Assembly: GCF_023015765.1 (NCBI RefSeq)
Contig: NZ_JALKAL010000001.1
Location: 295,478 to 359,477, forward strand
Origin: Ornithinimicrobium sp. F0845
GTDB taxonomy: Bacteria; Actinomycetota; Actinomycetes; Actinomycetales; Dermatophilaceae
Reading direction: 5' to 3'
DNA length: 64,000 bases
The notes under the pieces: generated by a model
Database searches by the model: none
What the model was told of the DNA's origin: nothing
What the model saw: only the letters and a program-made list of their open reading frames with translations
Made by a program: the position numbers and the translations under genes
Shown: positions 54,918 to 64,000 of the stretch, in pieces
Layout: every line of letters starts with the position of its first letter
How positions within the stretch are numbered: position 1 is the stretch's first letter

Positions 54918-55014
54918 CTGACCGACCGAGCGAGGGTTGGCCGTGCCAGTGCGACGTGAGCCTGGTGCGGTCGGTCCGTCCGTCGCGGGCGTGAGGCCGG
55001 TCTCCACCGCGTAA

Positions 55015-56661
<1,647 letters not shown>

Positions 56662-56707
56662 TCCACGCCACATGAGTTCCCGCGTTTCTCGCGGACAACC
56701 CAGCAGC

Positions 56708-56735
56708 GGGGCGGTCTCCTCACGGAGGCCGCTCC
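56708..56735 (+). terminator. groEL terminator hairpin
   Basis: GGGGCGGTCTCC and GGAGGCCGCTCC form a 12-bp stem (two G-U pairs) with a TCAC loop, followed by the T-richer GTTGTGCTGT. It lies 47 bases after the groEL stop. Confidence 0.8.
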
Positions 56736-56756
56736 GTTGTGCTGTCGCCGGGGGGC

Positions 56757-56786
56757 TTGACAGAACAGGCGGGATAAGCCGACCAT
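56757..56786 (+). promoter_or_regulatory. promoter of the regulator-MFS pair
   Basis: TTGACA (56757-56762) and GACCAT (56781-56786) are 18 bases apart, and the -10 is six bases before ATG 56793. The mRNA is predicted to start at the ATG. The -35 is a perfect match to consensus. Confidence 0.68.
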
Positions 56787-56792
56787 ACTGCT

Positions 56793-57446
56793 ATGACCGA
56801 CCAATCGGCAGAAGCCGACGACAGTGGTTCCGAGGCGTCGACGGGGCCCCAGCGCCCCGACTACGACCTGCCCGACGCGCTGGTGCTGGAGGACCCGGCA
56901 CAGTACCGCGCGCTCTTCGAGGAGACCCGGCACAAGATCATCGCGCTGCTGAGCGAGCGTGCGGCCACCGTGAGCGAGCTGGCCCTGACCCTGGACAAGC
57001 CGAAGGGCACGATCGGACACCACGTCCAGGTGCTGGCGGATGCCGGACTGGTGCACGTGGTGCGCACCGAGAAGGTGCGTGCCCTGGAGGCGAAGTACTG
57101 GGGTCGCACCGCCCGGATCTTCTTCTACGAGCGGGTGGGCGCGGCCGTCGGTGACGGGCAGCGACTCCTGGACGGTGCGGCTGCGGAGGTGGGACGGCTC
57201 GAGGCGGCGGCCCGCGAGGCCGGGACCGACGTGGAAGGCGTCCTTGACGTCAACCGGCGCGACGTGCGGGTGCCCGTGGAGCGGGTGCGGGAGTTCCGCG
57301 AGCGTCTGGGGGACCTGCTCGTCGAGTTCGCCGAGGAGCCCCGGGGTGGCGACACGACGTATGCCCTGATCTTCGGGGTCTTCCCCAGCGAGCTGCCGCA
57401 GCTGCCGGCTCGTGACACCGACCCGGACACCGGAGCGGACGCATGA
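56793..57446 (+). CDS. ArsR-type winged-helix transcriptional regulator
   Basis: A 217-residue regulator. After an acidic N-terminal 30 residues, the winged helix (about residues 45-110) reads FEETRHKIIALLSERAATVS, ELALTLDKPKGTIGHHVQVL and ADAGLVHVV. The C-terminal half is helical, with no obvious metal-binding Cys, and may bind a small ligand. It is translationally coupled to the MFS gene by a four-base ATGA overlap, so it probably controls that pump. Confidence 0.88.
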   Translation: MTDQSAEADDSGSEASTGPQRPDYDLPDALVLEDPAQYRALFEETRHKIIALLSERAATVSELALTLDKPKGTIGHHVQVLADAGLVHVVRTEKVRALEAKYWGRTARIFFYERVGAAVGDGQRLLDGAAAEVGRLEAAAREAGTDVEGVLDVNRRDVRVPVERVREFRERLGDLLVEFAEEPRGGDTTYALIFGVFPSELPQLPARDTDPDTGADA

Positions 57447-58864
57447 GCGCCCGCCAGCGGCCGACGCCTCTCGGGGCCAACTACTGGAAGTTGTTCACCG
57501 CTTCCACGATGACCAACCTGGGGGACGGACTCATGTCGGTGGCCGTGGTCTGGTTGGCCTCCGCGCTGACCCGCGACCCGACCATGATCGCCCTGGTGGG
57601 GCTGGCCTCCCGGGTGCCGTGGCTGGTGTTCTCCCTGCCCGCCGGGGTGATCACCGACCGTTTCGACCGACGGTTGCTGGTGGCCTGGATGGACGTCCTC
57701 CGCGTCGTCATCATCGCCGGCTTCGCCGTGGTCGTGCTGCTCCATCAGCAGTCCCTCCCGACCCCGGAGGAACTGGCCGCCGGTGCGCCGGCACCCGACC
57801 GGGCCGGCTTCCTGCTGGCGATGCTCGCCCTGGCCGCCCTGCTCCTCGGGTTCGCCGAGGTCGTGCGTGACAACTCCGCGCAGACCCTGATGGCCTCGGT
57901 CGTCGACAAGTCCCAGCTGGAGCGCGCCAACGGGCGGCTGTGGGGCGCGGAGACGGCGATGAACAACTTCGTCGGCCCGCCGCTGGGCGGCGTGATCATC
58001 GCCGTCGGCCTGGCCCTGCCCTTCTTCCTCAACGCCGGGCTGCTGGCGGTGGGCGTCGCGCTGATCTTCGGTCTCACCGGGTCGTTCGTGCCCAAGGGCA
58101 CCCGCACGGCGGGCAGGATCCGCTGGCGGGAGGAGATGGGCGAGGGCTTCGGCTGGCTGTGGCGCCACCAGCTGCTGCGCACACTGGCCCTAATGCTGGG
58201 CGTGATGAACATGCTGTCGGCGCTGGCCTTCATCGTGATGGTGCTCTTCGTCCAGGAGGTCCTCGGCCTCTACGAGGGCTGGCAGTTCGGGGTGGTCATC
58301 ACCGGTTCCGCGGTGGGCGCGGTCCTGGGGTCGATGGTGGTCGAGCGCATCACCGCGCGGCTGAGCTCGGGCACCAGCCTCATGGTGGCCATCGTCGGCA
58401 TGGGAGTGACCAACATCGCCATCGGGCTCACCTCGTCGGCCGTCGTGGTCTGGGGCTCGCTGCTGGTCGGTGGGCTCTTCATCGTGCTGTGGAATGTCAT
58501 CACCGTCTCGCTCCGGCAGCGCATCATCCCCGACCACCTGCTGGGGCGGGTGAACTCGGTCTACCGGTTCTTCGGCTGGGGCACCATCTCGCTGGGCACG
58601 CTCTTCGGCGGTCTGCTGGTCTCGGCCGTCGAGCCGTTCCTCGGGCGCGAGTGGGCGCTGCGCACACCGTTCCTGCTCGCGGGAGTGATCGGCGTCTTCC
58701 TGGTCCTCATCGCGCTGCCCCGGCTCAACACCGCCAGGATCGAGGCGGCCCAGGCGGCCGCGGAGGCGGAGCAGGCCGAGTCCGAGCGGACAGCGTCCGA
58801 GCTGGCTGCGTCCGAGCGGACCGCGTCCGAGCAGGCTGGCGCGGAGGCACCCGACCCGCGGTGA
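57443..58864 (+). CDS. MFS transporter (drug-efflux-like)
   Basis: A 473-residue membrane protein with about 12 hydrophobic segments, of the MFS_3/enterobactin-exporter-like group. Marks are [40 protein letters not shown] (the DRxxRR loop) and [20 protein letters not shown], which is typical of the group. The last 45 residues are a soluble Ala/Glu/Ser tail with repeated SERTASE. Probably proton-driven export of a toxic compound under control of the coupled regulator. Confidence 0.88.
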   Translation: MSARQRPTPLGANYWKLFTASTMTNLGDGLMSVAVVWLASALTRDPTMIALVGLASRVPWLVFSLPAGVITDRFDRRLLVAWMDVLRVVIIAGFAVVVLLHQQSLPTPEELAAGAPAPDRAGFLLAMLALAALLLGFAEVVRDNSAQTLMASVVDKSQLERANGRLWGAETAMNNFVGPPLGGVIIAVGLALPFFLNAGLLAVGVALIFGLTGSFVPKGTRTAGRIRWREEMGEGFGWLWRHQLLRTLALMLGVMNMLSALAFIVMVLFVQEVLGLYEGWQFGVVITGSAVGAVLGSMVVERITARLSSGTSLMVAIVGMGVTNIAIGLTSSAVVVWGSLLVGGLFIVLWNVITVSLRQRIIPDHLLGRVNSVYRFFGWGTISLGTLFGGLLVSAVEPFLGREWALRTPFLLAGVIGVFLVLIALPRLNTARIEAAQAAAEAEQAESERTASELAASERTASEQAGAEAPDPR

Positions 58865-58869
58865 TCGGG

Positions 58870-58905
58870 AACGGCGGGGCGGCCCTCCCGGACCGCCCCG
58901 CCGTT
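58870..58905. terminator. strong bidirectional terminator hairpin
   Basis: AACGGCGGGGCGG (58870-58882) and CCGCCCCGCCGTT (58893-58905) form a perfect 13-bp stem with a 10-base loop. It lies between the MFS gene and the convergent WXG100 gene. A TT follows the stem on the plus strand, then GTCCC. Confidence 0.85.
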
Positions 58906-58959
58906 GTCCCCCCCGATGTCCCCCCGGGTCGGTGGAGCCGTGGGGTCGGCCACCGGGGC

Positions 58960-59256
58960 TCACGCAGCGGTGAACCGCTGCCGGTTGGCCTGCTCCACCA
59001 GGTCGTAGTCGTCGCCCGCGGTCTTGAGGGCCACCGAGATCTCCTGCAGGGACGCCCGCACCTGCTCCTGCGTGGCGCTCCACTGCTGGGTGATGTTCGC
59101 GAAGTTGCCGGCTGCCGCGCCGCGCCAGCAGTCCTGCAGGCCATTCAAGCGGGCCATCATGGCGCGGACGTCGCCCTCGATCTGCGCCGAGATGCGCTGG
59201 ATGTCGCCGGACGCCGCGGCGATCCGGGCCGTGTCGACGGCAAAGGTTGTGCTCAT
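58960..59256 (-). CDS. WXG100 family type VII secretion target
   Basis: A 98-residue helical-hairpin protein of the ESAT-6 family. The turn motif is [11 protein letters not shown] (WxG) near residue 45. The start [20 protein letters not shown] and the Gln/Glu-rich helices are typical. A C-terminal YxxxD/E-type signal may be [10 protein letters not shown]. It has no partner WXG gene or ESX machinery in the window, so it would rely on a secretion system elsewhere. ATG 59256 has a GGGGAGG ribosome binding site. Confidence 0.92.
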   Translation of the reverse strand: MSTTFAVDTARIAAASGDIQRISAQIEGDVRAMMARLNGLQDCWRGAAAGNFANITQQWSATQEQVRASLQEISVALKTAGDDYDLVEQANRQRFTAA

Positions 59257-59370
59257 GGTCCTCCCCTTTCTCGGGTGGCCCGACCCCTGCGGCCGAACCG
59301 GTGCCCGAGACGCTATGCCGACCGGGCACCGGCCCGCAGAAGTTGTCCACAAGCGGCTACGCTCGGCCCG

Positions 59371-59709
59371 ATGACCGTCACGCGCTCCCTCCTCCTCTTC
59401 GGCCTGGCCGCCCTCCTCGAGATCGGGGGTGCCTGGCTCGTCTGGCAGGGCATCCGCGAGCACCGCGGCCTGCTGTGGATTGGCCTGGGAGTGGTCAGCC
59501 TGGGCCTCTACGGGGTGGTGGCCACGCTGCAACCGGACGCCAACTTCGGACGCATCCTCGCGGCATACGGCGGCGTGTTCGTCGCCGGCTCGCTGGCCTG
59601 GGGCATGGTGGTGGACGGGTTCCGTCCCGACCGGTTTGACGTCATCGGTGCCCTCATCTGCCTGCTCGGCGTCGCGGTCATCATGTACGCACCCCGCGCG
59701 GTGGCCTGA
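59371..59709 (+). CDS. YnfA (UPF0060) family membrane protein
   Basis: A 112-residue protein with four hydrophobic segments. It starts [20 protein letters not shown] and has [39 protein letters not shown] and [20 protein letters not shown], all typical of YnfA. The family is related to small multidrug exporters. ATG 59371 is seven bases after TACGCT (59358-59363), suggesting a leaderless start. The next gene starts directly after its stop. Confidence 0.92.
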   Translation: MTVTRSLLLFGLAALLEIGGAWLVWQGIREHRGLLWIGLGVVSLGLYGVVATLQPDANFGRILAAYGGVFVAGSLAWGMVVDGFRPDRFDVIGALICLLGVAVIMYAPRAVA

Positions 59710-60480
59710 GTGGCCATCCTCATCGACCCACCCACCTGGCCCGCCCACGGCCACCTGTGGTCCCACGTGATCAGCGACACCTCGCTGGAGGAGCTGCACG
59801 CCTTCGCCCAAGCGACCGGCGTCCCCCCGCGTTCCTTCGAGGGGGATCACTACGACGTCCCTGGCGAGCGGCACGCGGAGCTGGTGGCCGCGGGGGCCGT
59901 CCCGGTGGGTAACCGGGAGCTGGCCAGGGTGCTCCGGGCCAGCGGGCTGCGCTTCCGCAAGCGCCGGGGGGAGCGCCCGCTGGGCAGGGTCGTCGACGGG
60001 CTGACCGCGGTGGGTGCGCCGCACGTCCTGGATATCGTCGCCTCACCGCACGAGCCGCTCGCGAGCGCGGGCGCCTCCGTGGTGCTGGTCACCGACCCGA
60101 GCGCGGCGATGGTGCTCGTGCAGAGCGTGGGCCGGTCCGGCTGGGCACCGCCGGGCGGCAAGCGGGACCCGGGCGAGACGCCCCGGTCCTCGGCGGTGCG
60201 TGAGGTGGCCGAGGAGACCGGCCTGCACCTGGACCCGGGGCTCCTGGTCCCGGTCGGCTATGAACGGATCACCCTTGCCGGCGGGCACGCCGTCGCGCCG
60301 TGGGTCGCGGGGGACAACCACATCGCGGTGTTCGGGACGCGGGTCGAGCGACGCCTGCCGGTCGGCCCGCGTGCGGCGGACGTCGTGGCCGCTGAGTGGG
60401 TCGGACGACCGGAGCTGCTGGCCCGGTGCGCCGCCGAGCCGTGGTGGCCGTTGGTCGAGCGCTATCTCTCGGGACCCTAG
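59710..60480 (+). CDS. DUF4031 domain fused to a NUDIX hydrolase
   Basis: A 256-residue two-domain protein. Residues 1-85 are DUF4031 (AILIDPPTWPAHGHLWSHVI through YDVPGERHAELVAAGA). Residues about 110-250 are NUDIX with the box GGKRDPGETPRSSAVREV followed by AEETGL. The substrate is unknown. GTG 59710 abuts the ynfA stop. Its TAG stop shares the sequence CTAG (60477-60480) with the stop of the convergent HD gene. Confidence 0.85.
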   Translation: MAILIDPPTWPAHGHLWSHVISDTSLEELHAFAQATGVPPRSFEGDHYDVPGERHAELVAAGAVPVGNRELARVLRASGLRFRKRRGERPLGRVVDGLTAVGAPHVLDIVASPHEPLASAGASVVLVTDPSAAMVLVQSVGRSGWAPPGGKRDPGETPRSSAVREVAEETGLHLDPGLLVPVGYERITLAGGHAVAPWVAGDNHIAVFGTRVERRLPVGPRAADVVAAEWVGRPELLARCAAEPWWPLVERYLSGP

Positions 60481-61190
60481 GCCTCCAGCCGCGCGAGTTC
60501 CGCGGTGACGTTGGCGCGGGCCCGCGGCTCCCAGTGCGTGCGGGCGTGCGCGGTGCGGTAGAGCTCCGGGCGCTGCGCGAAGCCGGACAGGACCGCGGCA
60601 CGCCCCCTCACGAACAGGTCGTCGGGGACGTGGGCGTACTCGTCCCGGACCTGCCCGGCATACTCCCGGTAGCGGGGGTCCGGTGCCGAGAGGATCCACA
60701 GGTCGGCGTCGTGCAGCACGGCGGCAGTATGCCGGCGGCTGGCCATGGCGGGGTGCTCGCCATCCGGGTCGTGGTCGACGGTCATCAGGATCAGTGCCTC
60801 GACGACGTCCACGGTGCCCTGGGCCACGCCGAGCGCGTTCAGGTGGTCCCGGGCCAGCGTTGCGCTGCGGTGCTCGTTGCTGCCGGCAGCTGCCTGAGGG
60901 TCGTAGGCCAGGTCGTGGTACCACCCGGCGACACGCGCCAGGCGGGCACCGACCGCGTCCGTCTCCCCGGCAGCCGCCAGCTCTTCCACCGCCCCCAGCA
61001 CCTCCCTCAGGTGCCGGGCGTCGTGGTAGCGCCGGTGTGGCTCGGACCACCCGGCCAGCAGGCGCTCCACCTCGGCCTCCCGCAGCGCGGGTGGCGCCTC
61101 GGGCGCGAGGAGCACGGTGTCGGTGTGCCAGGACTCGGTGAGTTGCCGGAACGCCTGGGCGGGCACTCGGCGAGGCGGGTCGGTGGGCAC
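60477..61190 (-). CDS. HD-domain protein (predicted metal-dependent phosphohydrolase)
   Basis: A 237-residue protein of the YpgQ/HD-like group. It has RRYHDARHLREVLGAVEEL, the HD pair in VAGWYHDLAYDP, NEHRSATLARDHL and LHDADLWILSAPDPRYREY. The substrate is unknown. It starts at GTG 61190. Its 3' end overlaps the convergent NUDIX gene by four bases. Confidence 0.85.
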   Translation of the reverse strand: MPTDPPRRVPAQAFRQLTESWHTDTVLLAPEAPPALREAEVERLLAGWSEPHRRYHDARHLREVLGAVEELAAAGETDAVGARLARVAGWYHDLAYDPQAAAGSNEHRSATLARDHLNALGVAQGTVDVVEALILMTVDHDPDGEHPAMASRRHTAAVLHDADLWILSAPDPRYREYAGQVRDEYAHVPDDLFVRGRAAVLSGFAQRPELYRTAHARTHWEPRARANVTAELARLEA

Positions 61191-61235
61191 GCCCCCACTG
61201 TGCCAGACGCCCGTGGCGGATCAACGTGTGAACCT

Positions 61236-61288
61236 CACAAGGGGGTTGAATGAAGATTTCATGAACAAATCTTTAAGAAACCCTTGTG
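61236..61288. promoter_or_regulatory. concentric inverted repeats in the promoter region of the peroxidase gene
   Basis: Outer arms CACAAGGG (61236-61243) and CCCTTGTG (61281-61288) and inner arms AAGATTT (61253-61259) and AAATCTT (61267-61273) share nearly the same centre. The stretch is markedly A+T-rich for this genome. It lies 75 bases before the start and looks like a large operator or a hairpin leader. Confidence 0.6.
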
Positions 61289-61362
61289 TTCCTGGTCACA
61301 TCTGGACCAAACTCTGGTTCACCCCCTACTTGCCAGGGGGCCCACCTTGAGGGGAGAACACA

Positions 61363-64000
61363 GTGGTACCCATTCCGGCGATGGTCGGACTACTCGTTGT
61401 TGCGGGAGTCCTCGTCGCGATCTACAGCATGAGCTCAGTGCCCGTGCGCCGTCGTCGCACGGCACTGGGCGTCATCGTCGCGGGGGCCATGGTCGCCACC
61501 CCCGTGGCTGCGGCAGTGCCGCAATCGTCGGTGCCCGCGGGCACCGTGAACCAGGTGCCGACCGCGGACGGGCCGGACTTCGCGCCGCTCGTGACGGACG
61601 AGGACCCAGCCTTCGAGCTGATCGACAGCGACCTGGAGTTCATCCTGGACCAGATCGAGATCTCCGAGGCGCACGCCTACGCGCAGATCACGAATGACAA
61701 CGGGTACTCCCTGCTCTGCCCGACCAACGACGACACGAGCGGCAAGTGCGTGCGGGACCCCATGCTTCCCCACGGACTCCGGACGGTCGACGGCTCCTTC
61801 AACAACCTCGAGTTCGACACCACGATCGGCAAGTCGAACGAGCTCATGCCCCGCCTCGTCCCGATCAACTGGCGGCAGGCCGGGGAGGCTCTGCCTCCCG
61901 CCACGCCCCCGGCGCAGGGTCCGCCACAGAACCCACCGGGTGCCACAGACATGTGCGAGGGCAGCAACACCTGTTACGAGCAGACCAACGGGTTCGTCTA
62001 CGACGCCGAGGCCCGCGTGATCAGCAACCTCATCGTGGACAACTCGGACAACAACCCCACGGTCCTGGACGCTGCCGCGAACAACGACGGTGCGGTCATC
62101 GACCCGGACACCGGGGAGCTCTACCTGCCGAACACCACCGCGGACGAGGGACTGTCCGCGCCCGTGAACATGTGGTTCGTCTTCTTCGGCCAGTTCTTCG
62201 ACCACGGCCTGGACCAGGTCAACAAAGGCGGCAACGGCACGATCATCGTGCCGCTGGCCGAGGATGACCCGCTCTACGCGACCACCCCGCCCGAGCTGCG
62301 CTTCATGGCGCTGACCCGCGCGACGAACGTAGCGGGCGATGACGGGGTCATCGGCACCGCGGACGACGTGCGTGAGCACGCGAACCGGACCACCCCGTGG
62401 GTCGACCAGAACCAGACCTACACCTCACACCCGGCGCACCAGGTGTTCATCCGGGAGTATGCCGGCGGCGAGAGTGGCAACCTGCACGCGACCGGCCGTC
62501 TCCTCAACGGCGCGGACCAGGACGGTGACGGCGAGCGCGACGGCCTGCCCACCTGGAACGACATCAAGGCACAGGCCCGCGACCAGCTCGGCATCGACCT
62601 GGTCGACCGGGACGTGCTCGCGGTGCCGCAGATGGTCGTCGACTACTACGGCAACTTCGTGCCGGGCCCGAACGGCTACCCGCAGATGATGACGAGTGCC
62701 GGCGTCGTCGAGGGCGACCCCGCCGCGCCGCGGTCGACCGCCAACGCCGTCCGCCTCGACCAGGCCTTCCTGGACGACATCGCCAACGGTGCGGTCCCGG
62801 ATCCCAACGCGGACCCGAACGCGCCCCCCGGCTACGACAACGTCCTGCTCGGTGAGCACTTCGTCACCGGTGACGGCCGTGGTAACGAGAACATCGGCCT
62901 GACCGCCGTGCACCACGTCTTCCACGCCGAGCACAACCGGCTCCTGGGCGACATCATGGAGACCCTGGACGCCAACCCGGACCTCAAGGCTGCCTACGAG
63001 AGCAGCGGCGAGCTCGACGACTGGAGCTATGAAGAGCGCCTCTTCCAGGCCGCCCGGTTCGGCACCGAGATGCAGTACCAGCACCTGGTGTTCGAGGAGT
63101 TCGCGCGCACCGTGCAGCCTCAGATCGACGCCGTGGTGTTCAACGAGAACGCCTACGACAGCACGATCGACGCCTCGATCAAGGCCGAGTTCGCCCACGT
63201 GGTCTACCGGTTCGGTCACTCGATGCTGACCGAGGACATCCACCGCGAGGGCTTCGGCGCCGAGCCGGCAGCACTGCTCGACGGCTTCCTCAACCCGGTG
63301 GCCTTCCACTGCAGGGTCCAACCCGACATCAACAACGAGTGCCCCAACCCGGCGGTCAACCTGATGACCACCGAGGAAGCGGCTGGAGCCATCGTCAACG
63401 GCACCACCAACCAGGCTGCCAACCAGATCGATGAGCTCGTCACGAGCACGCTGCGCAACAGCCTCCTGGGCCTGCCCCTGGACCTGGCCACGATCAACAT
63501 CATCCGTGGTCGGGACACCGGTATGCCCTCGCTGCAGCAGGCACGTCGCACGTTCTACGCCGAGACCGGCAACCCCAACCTGGAGCCCTACTCATCCTGG
63601 GAGGACTTCGGCCTGGCGCTGCGGAACGGCAACAACTTCGGTCGGGGCGAGAGCACCAGCTCGCTGGTCAACTTCGTCGCGGCCTACGGCACCCACCCGA
63701 CGATCGAGGCACAGACCACGGTCGTCGGACGCCGGCAGGCGGCCGAGGTGCTGGTCAACGGTGTCGCGACCACGGACATCGTGGAGCGGATCGCCGGCGC
63801 CAACCGGTATGAGACCGCGGCGCAGATCAGTCGGAACAACTACCAGACGGCATCCGTCGTCTACGTCTCCAACTCCACCAGCCCGATCGACTCGCTGACC
63901 TCCGGTCCGGCCGCGGCGGCCCGTAACGCTCCGCTGCTGTTCGTGGGTCAGAACTCGATCCCGCAGGCCACGGCACTCGAGCTGTTCCGGCTCAAGCCTG
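61363..64000 (+). CDS. secreted animal-type heme peroxidase with C-terminal cell-wall-binding repeat (3' end outside window)
   Basis: At least 879 residues. The peroxidase domain (about residues 230-790) has the distal-His segment FFGQFFDHGLD, ARFGTEMQYQHLVFEEFAR, proximal-His AHVVYRFGHSML and NIIRGRDTGMPSLQQARR. A Ca-loop-like DQDGDGERDG is present. From IAGANRYETAAQIS the CWB2 cell-wall-binding repeat begins and continues past the window. GTG 61363 has GGGGAG six bases upstream, but adds a hydrophobic stretch before a normal signal peptide (from ATG 61429: VPVRRRRTALGVIVAGA, ending PVAAA). It probably uses peroxide at the cell surface. Confidence 0.9.
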   Translation, partial: MVPIPAMVGLLVVAGVLVAIYSMSSVPVRRRRTALGVIVAGAMVATPVAAAVPQSSVPAGTVNQVPTADGPDFAPLVTDEDPAFELIDSDLEFILDQIEISEAHAYAQITNDNGYSLLCPTNDDTSGKCVRDPMLPHGLRTVDGSFNNLEFDTTIGKSNELMPRLVPINWRQAGEALPPATPPAQGPPQNPPGATDMCEGSNTCYEQTNGFVYDAEARVISNLIVDNSDNNPTVLDAAANNDGAVIDPDTGELYLPNTTADEGLSAPVNMWFVFFGQFFDHGLDQVNKGGNGTIIVPLAEDDPLYATTPPELRFMALTRATNVAGDDGVIGTADDVREHANRTTPWVDQNQTYTSHPAHQVFIREYAGGESGNLHATGRLLNGADQDGDGERDGLPTWNDIKAQARDQLGIDLVDRDVLAVPQMVVDYYGNFVPGPNGYPQMMTSAGVVEGDPAAPRSTANAVRLDQAFLDDIANGAVPDPNADPNAPPGYDNVLLGEHFVTGDGRGNENIGLTAVHHVFHAEHNRLLGDIMETLDANPDLKAAYESSGELDDWSYEERLFQAARFGTEMQYQHLVFEEFARTVQPQIDAVVFNENAYDSTIDASIKAEFAHVVYRFGHSMLTEDIHREGFGAEPAALLDGFLNPVAFHCRVQPDINNECPNPAVNLMTTEEAAGAIVNGTTNQAANQIDELVTSTLRNSLLGLPLDLATINIIRGRDTGMPSLQQARRTFYAETGNPNLEPYSSWEDFGLALRNGNNFGRGESTSSLVNFVAAYGTHPTIEAQTTVVGRRQAAEVLVNGVATTDIVERIAGANRYETAAQISRNNYQTASVVYVSNSTSPIDSLTSGPAAAARNAPLLFVGQNSIPQATALELFRLKP

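Noticed and set aside
58738-58861. SERTASE repeats in the MFS protein tail as a mobile or phase-variable element
   Set aside because: The repeat is short, imperfect and in frame, consistent with an ordinary disordered tail; no hypermutable unit is evident.

Overview
The window is very G+C-rich, gene-dense DNA from a high-GC actinobacterium. It has CarD, mycothiol genes (mshA, mycothiol-dependent formaldehyde dehydrogenase), SenX3/RegX3, a WXG100 protein, an F420-type LLM oxidoreductase, two CIRCE sites before a GroES-less groEL, and many GTG starts. The families, and a secreted peroxidase with CWB2 cell-wall repeats, fit Micrococcales of the Intrasporangiaceae/Ornithinimicrobium type. That placement is inference, since no rRNA is present.

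Layout. 1-4.7 kb: end of dtd, small membrane and hydrolase genes, a cupin, a methyltransferase, then mshA and a YbjN protein. 4.7-9.6 kb: a frameshifted small ORF, then gpmI, regX3 and senX3 on the minus strand, divergent from phoU across a PHO-box-like repeat. 9.6-13.6 kb: lipoprotein, carD, an IspD-P-loop kinase fusion, an inserted reverse-strand LLM oxidoreductase, ispF. 14-20.6 kb: mycothiol formaldehyde dehydrogenase with its MBL partner, an Oxa1/YidC protein, cysS, rlmB, NUDIX. 20.6-35 kb: S9 peptidase, a DUF4032 protein, then a maltose/maltodextrin locus (MsiK/UgpC-type ATPase divergent from malE-malF-malG-GH13-lacI) and otsA-otsB. 35-41 kb: Ser/Thr kinase, tRNA-Thr, FUSC protein, SDR, acyl-CoA dehydrogenase. 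41-49.7 kb: Mop-domain regulator, modABC, an operon of cstA, a CC-ending small protein, an ArsA-like ATPase and an SGNH hydrolase, then ung and a DUF3263 gene. 49.7-56.7 kb: a ribbon-helix-helix/DUF4097/42-residue operon, MBL hydrolase, prpE, groEL. 56.8-64 kb: ArsR-type regulator with MFS pump, WXG100, YnfA, DUF4031-NUDIX, HD protein, and a secreted heme peroxidase that runs off the end.

How the parts work together. The maltose locus imports alpha-glucans, cleaves them in the cytosol and is probably controlled by its own LacI repressor through the CTGCAA-N4-TTGCAG site. modABC imports molybdate beside a Mop-domain regulator. SenX3/RegX3 with PhoU form a phosphate-sensing set.

Two patterns run across the window. 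First, many genes have a TAnnnT-like -10 element exactly 6-7 bases before the start codon, which predicts leaderless mRNAs. Second, five genes have short tandem repeats at or just after their stop codon. No CRISPR array, prophage, insertion sequence or obvious defence island was seen. Most of the window is ordinary chromosomal housekeeping DNA.
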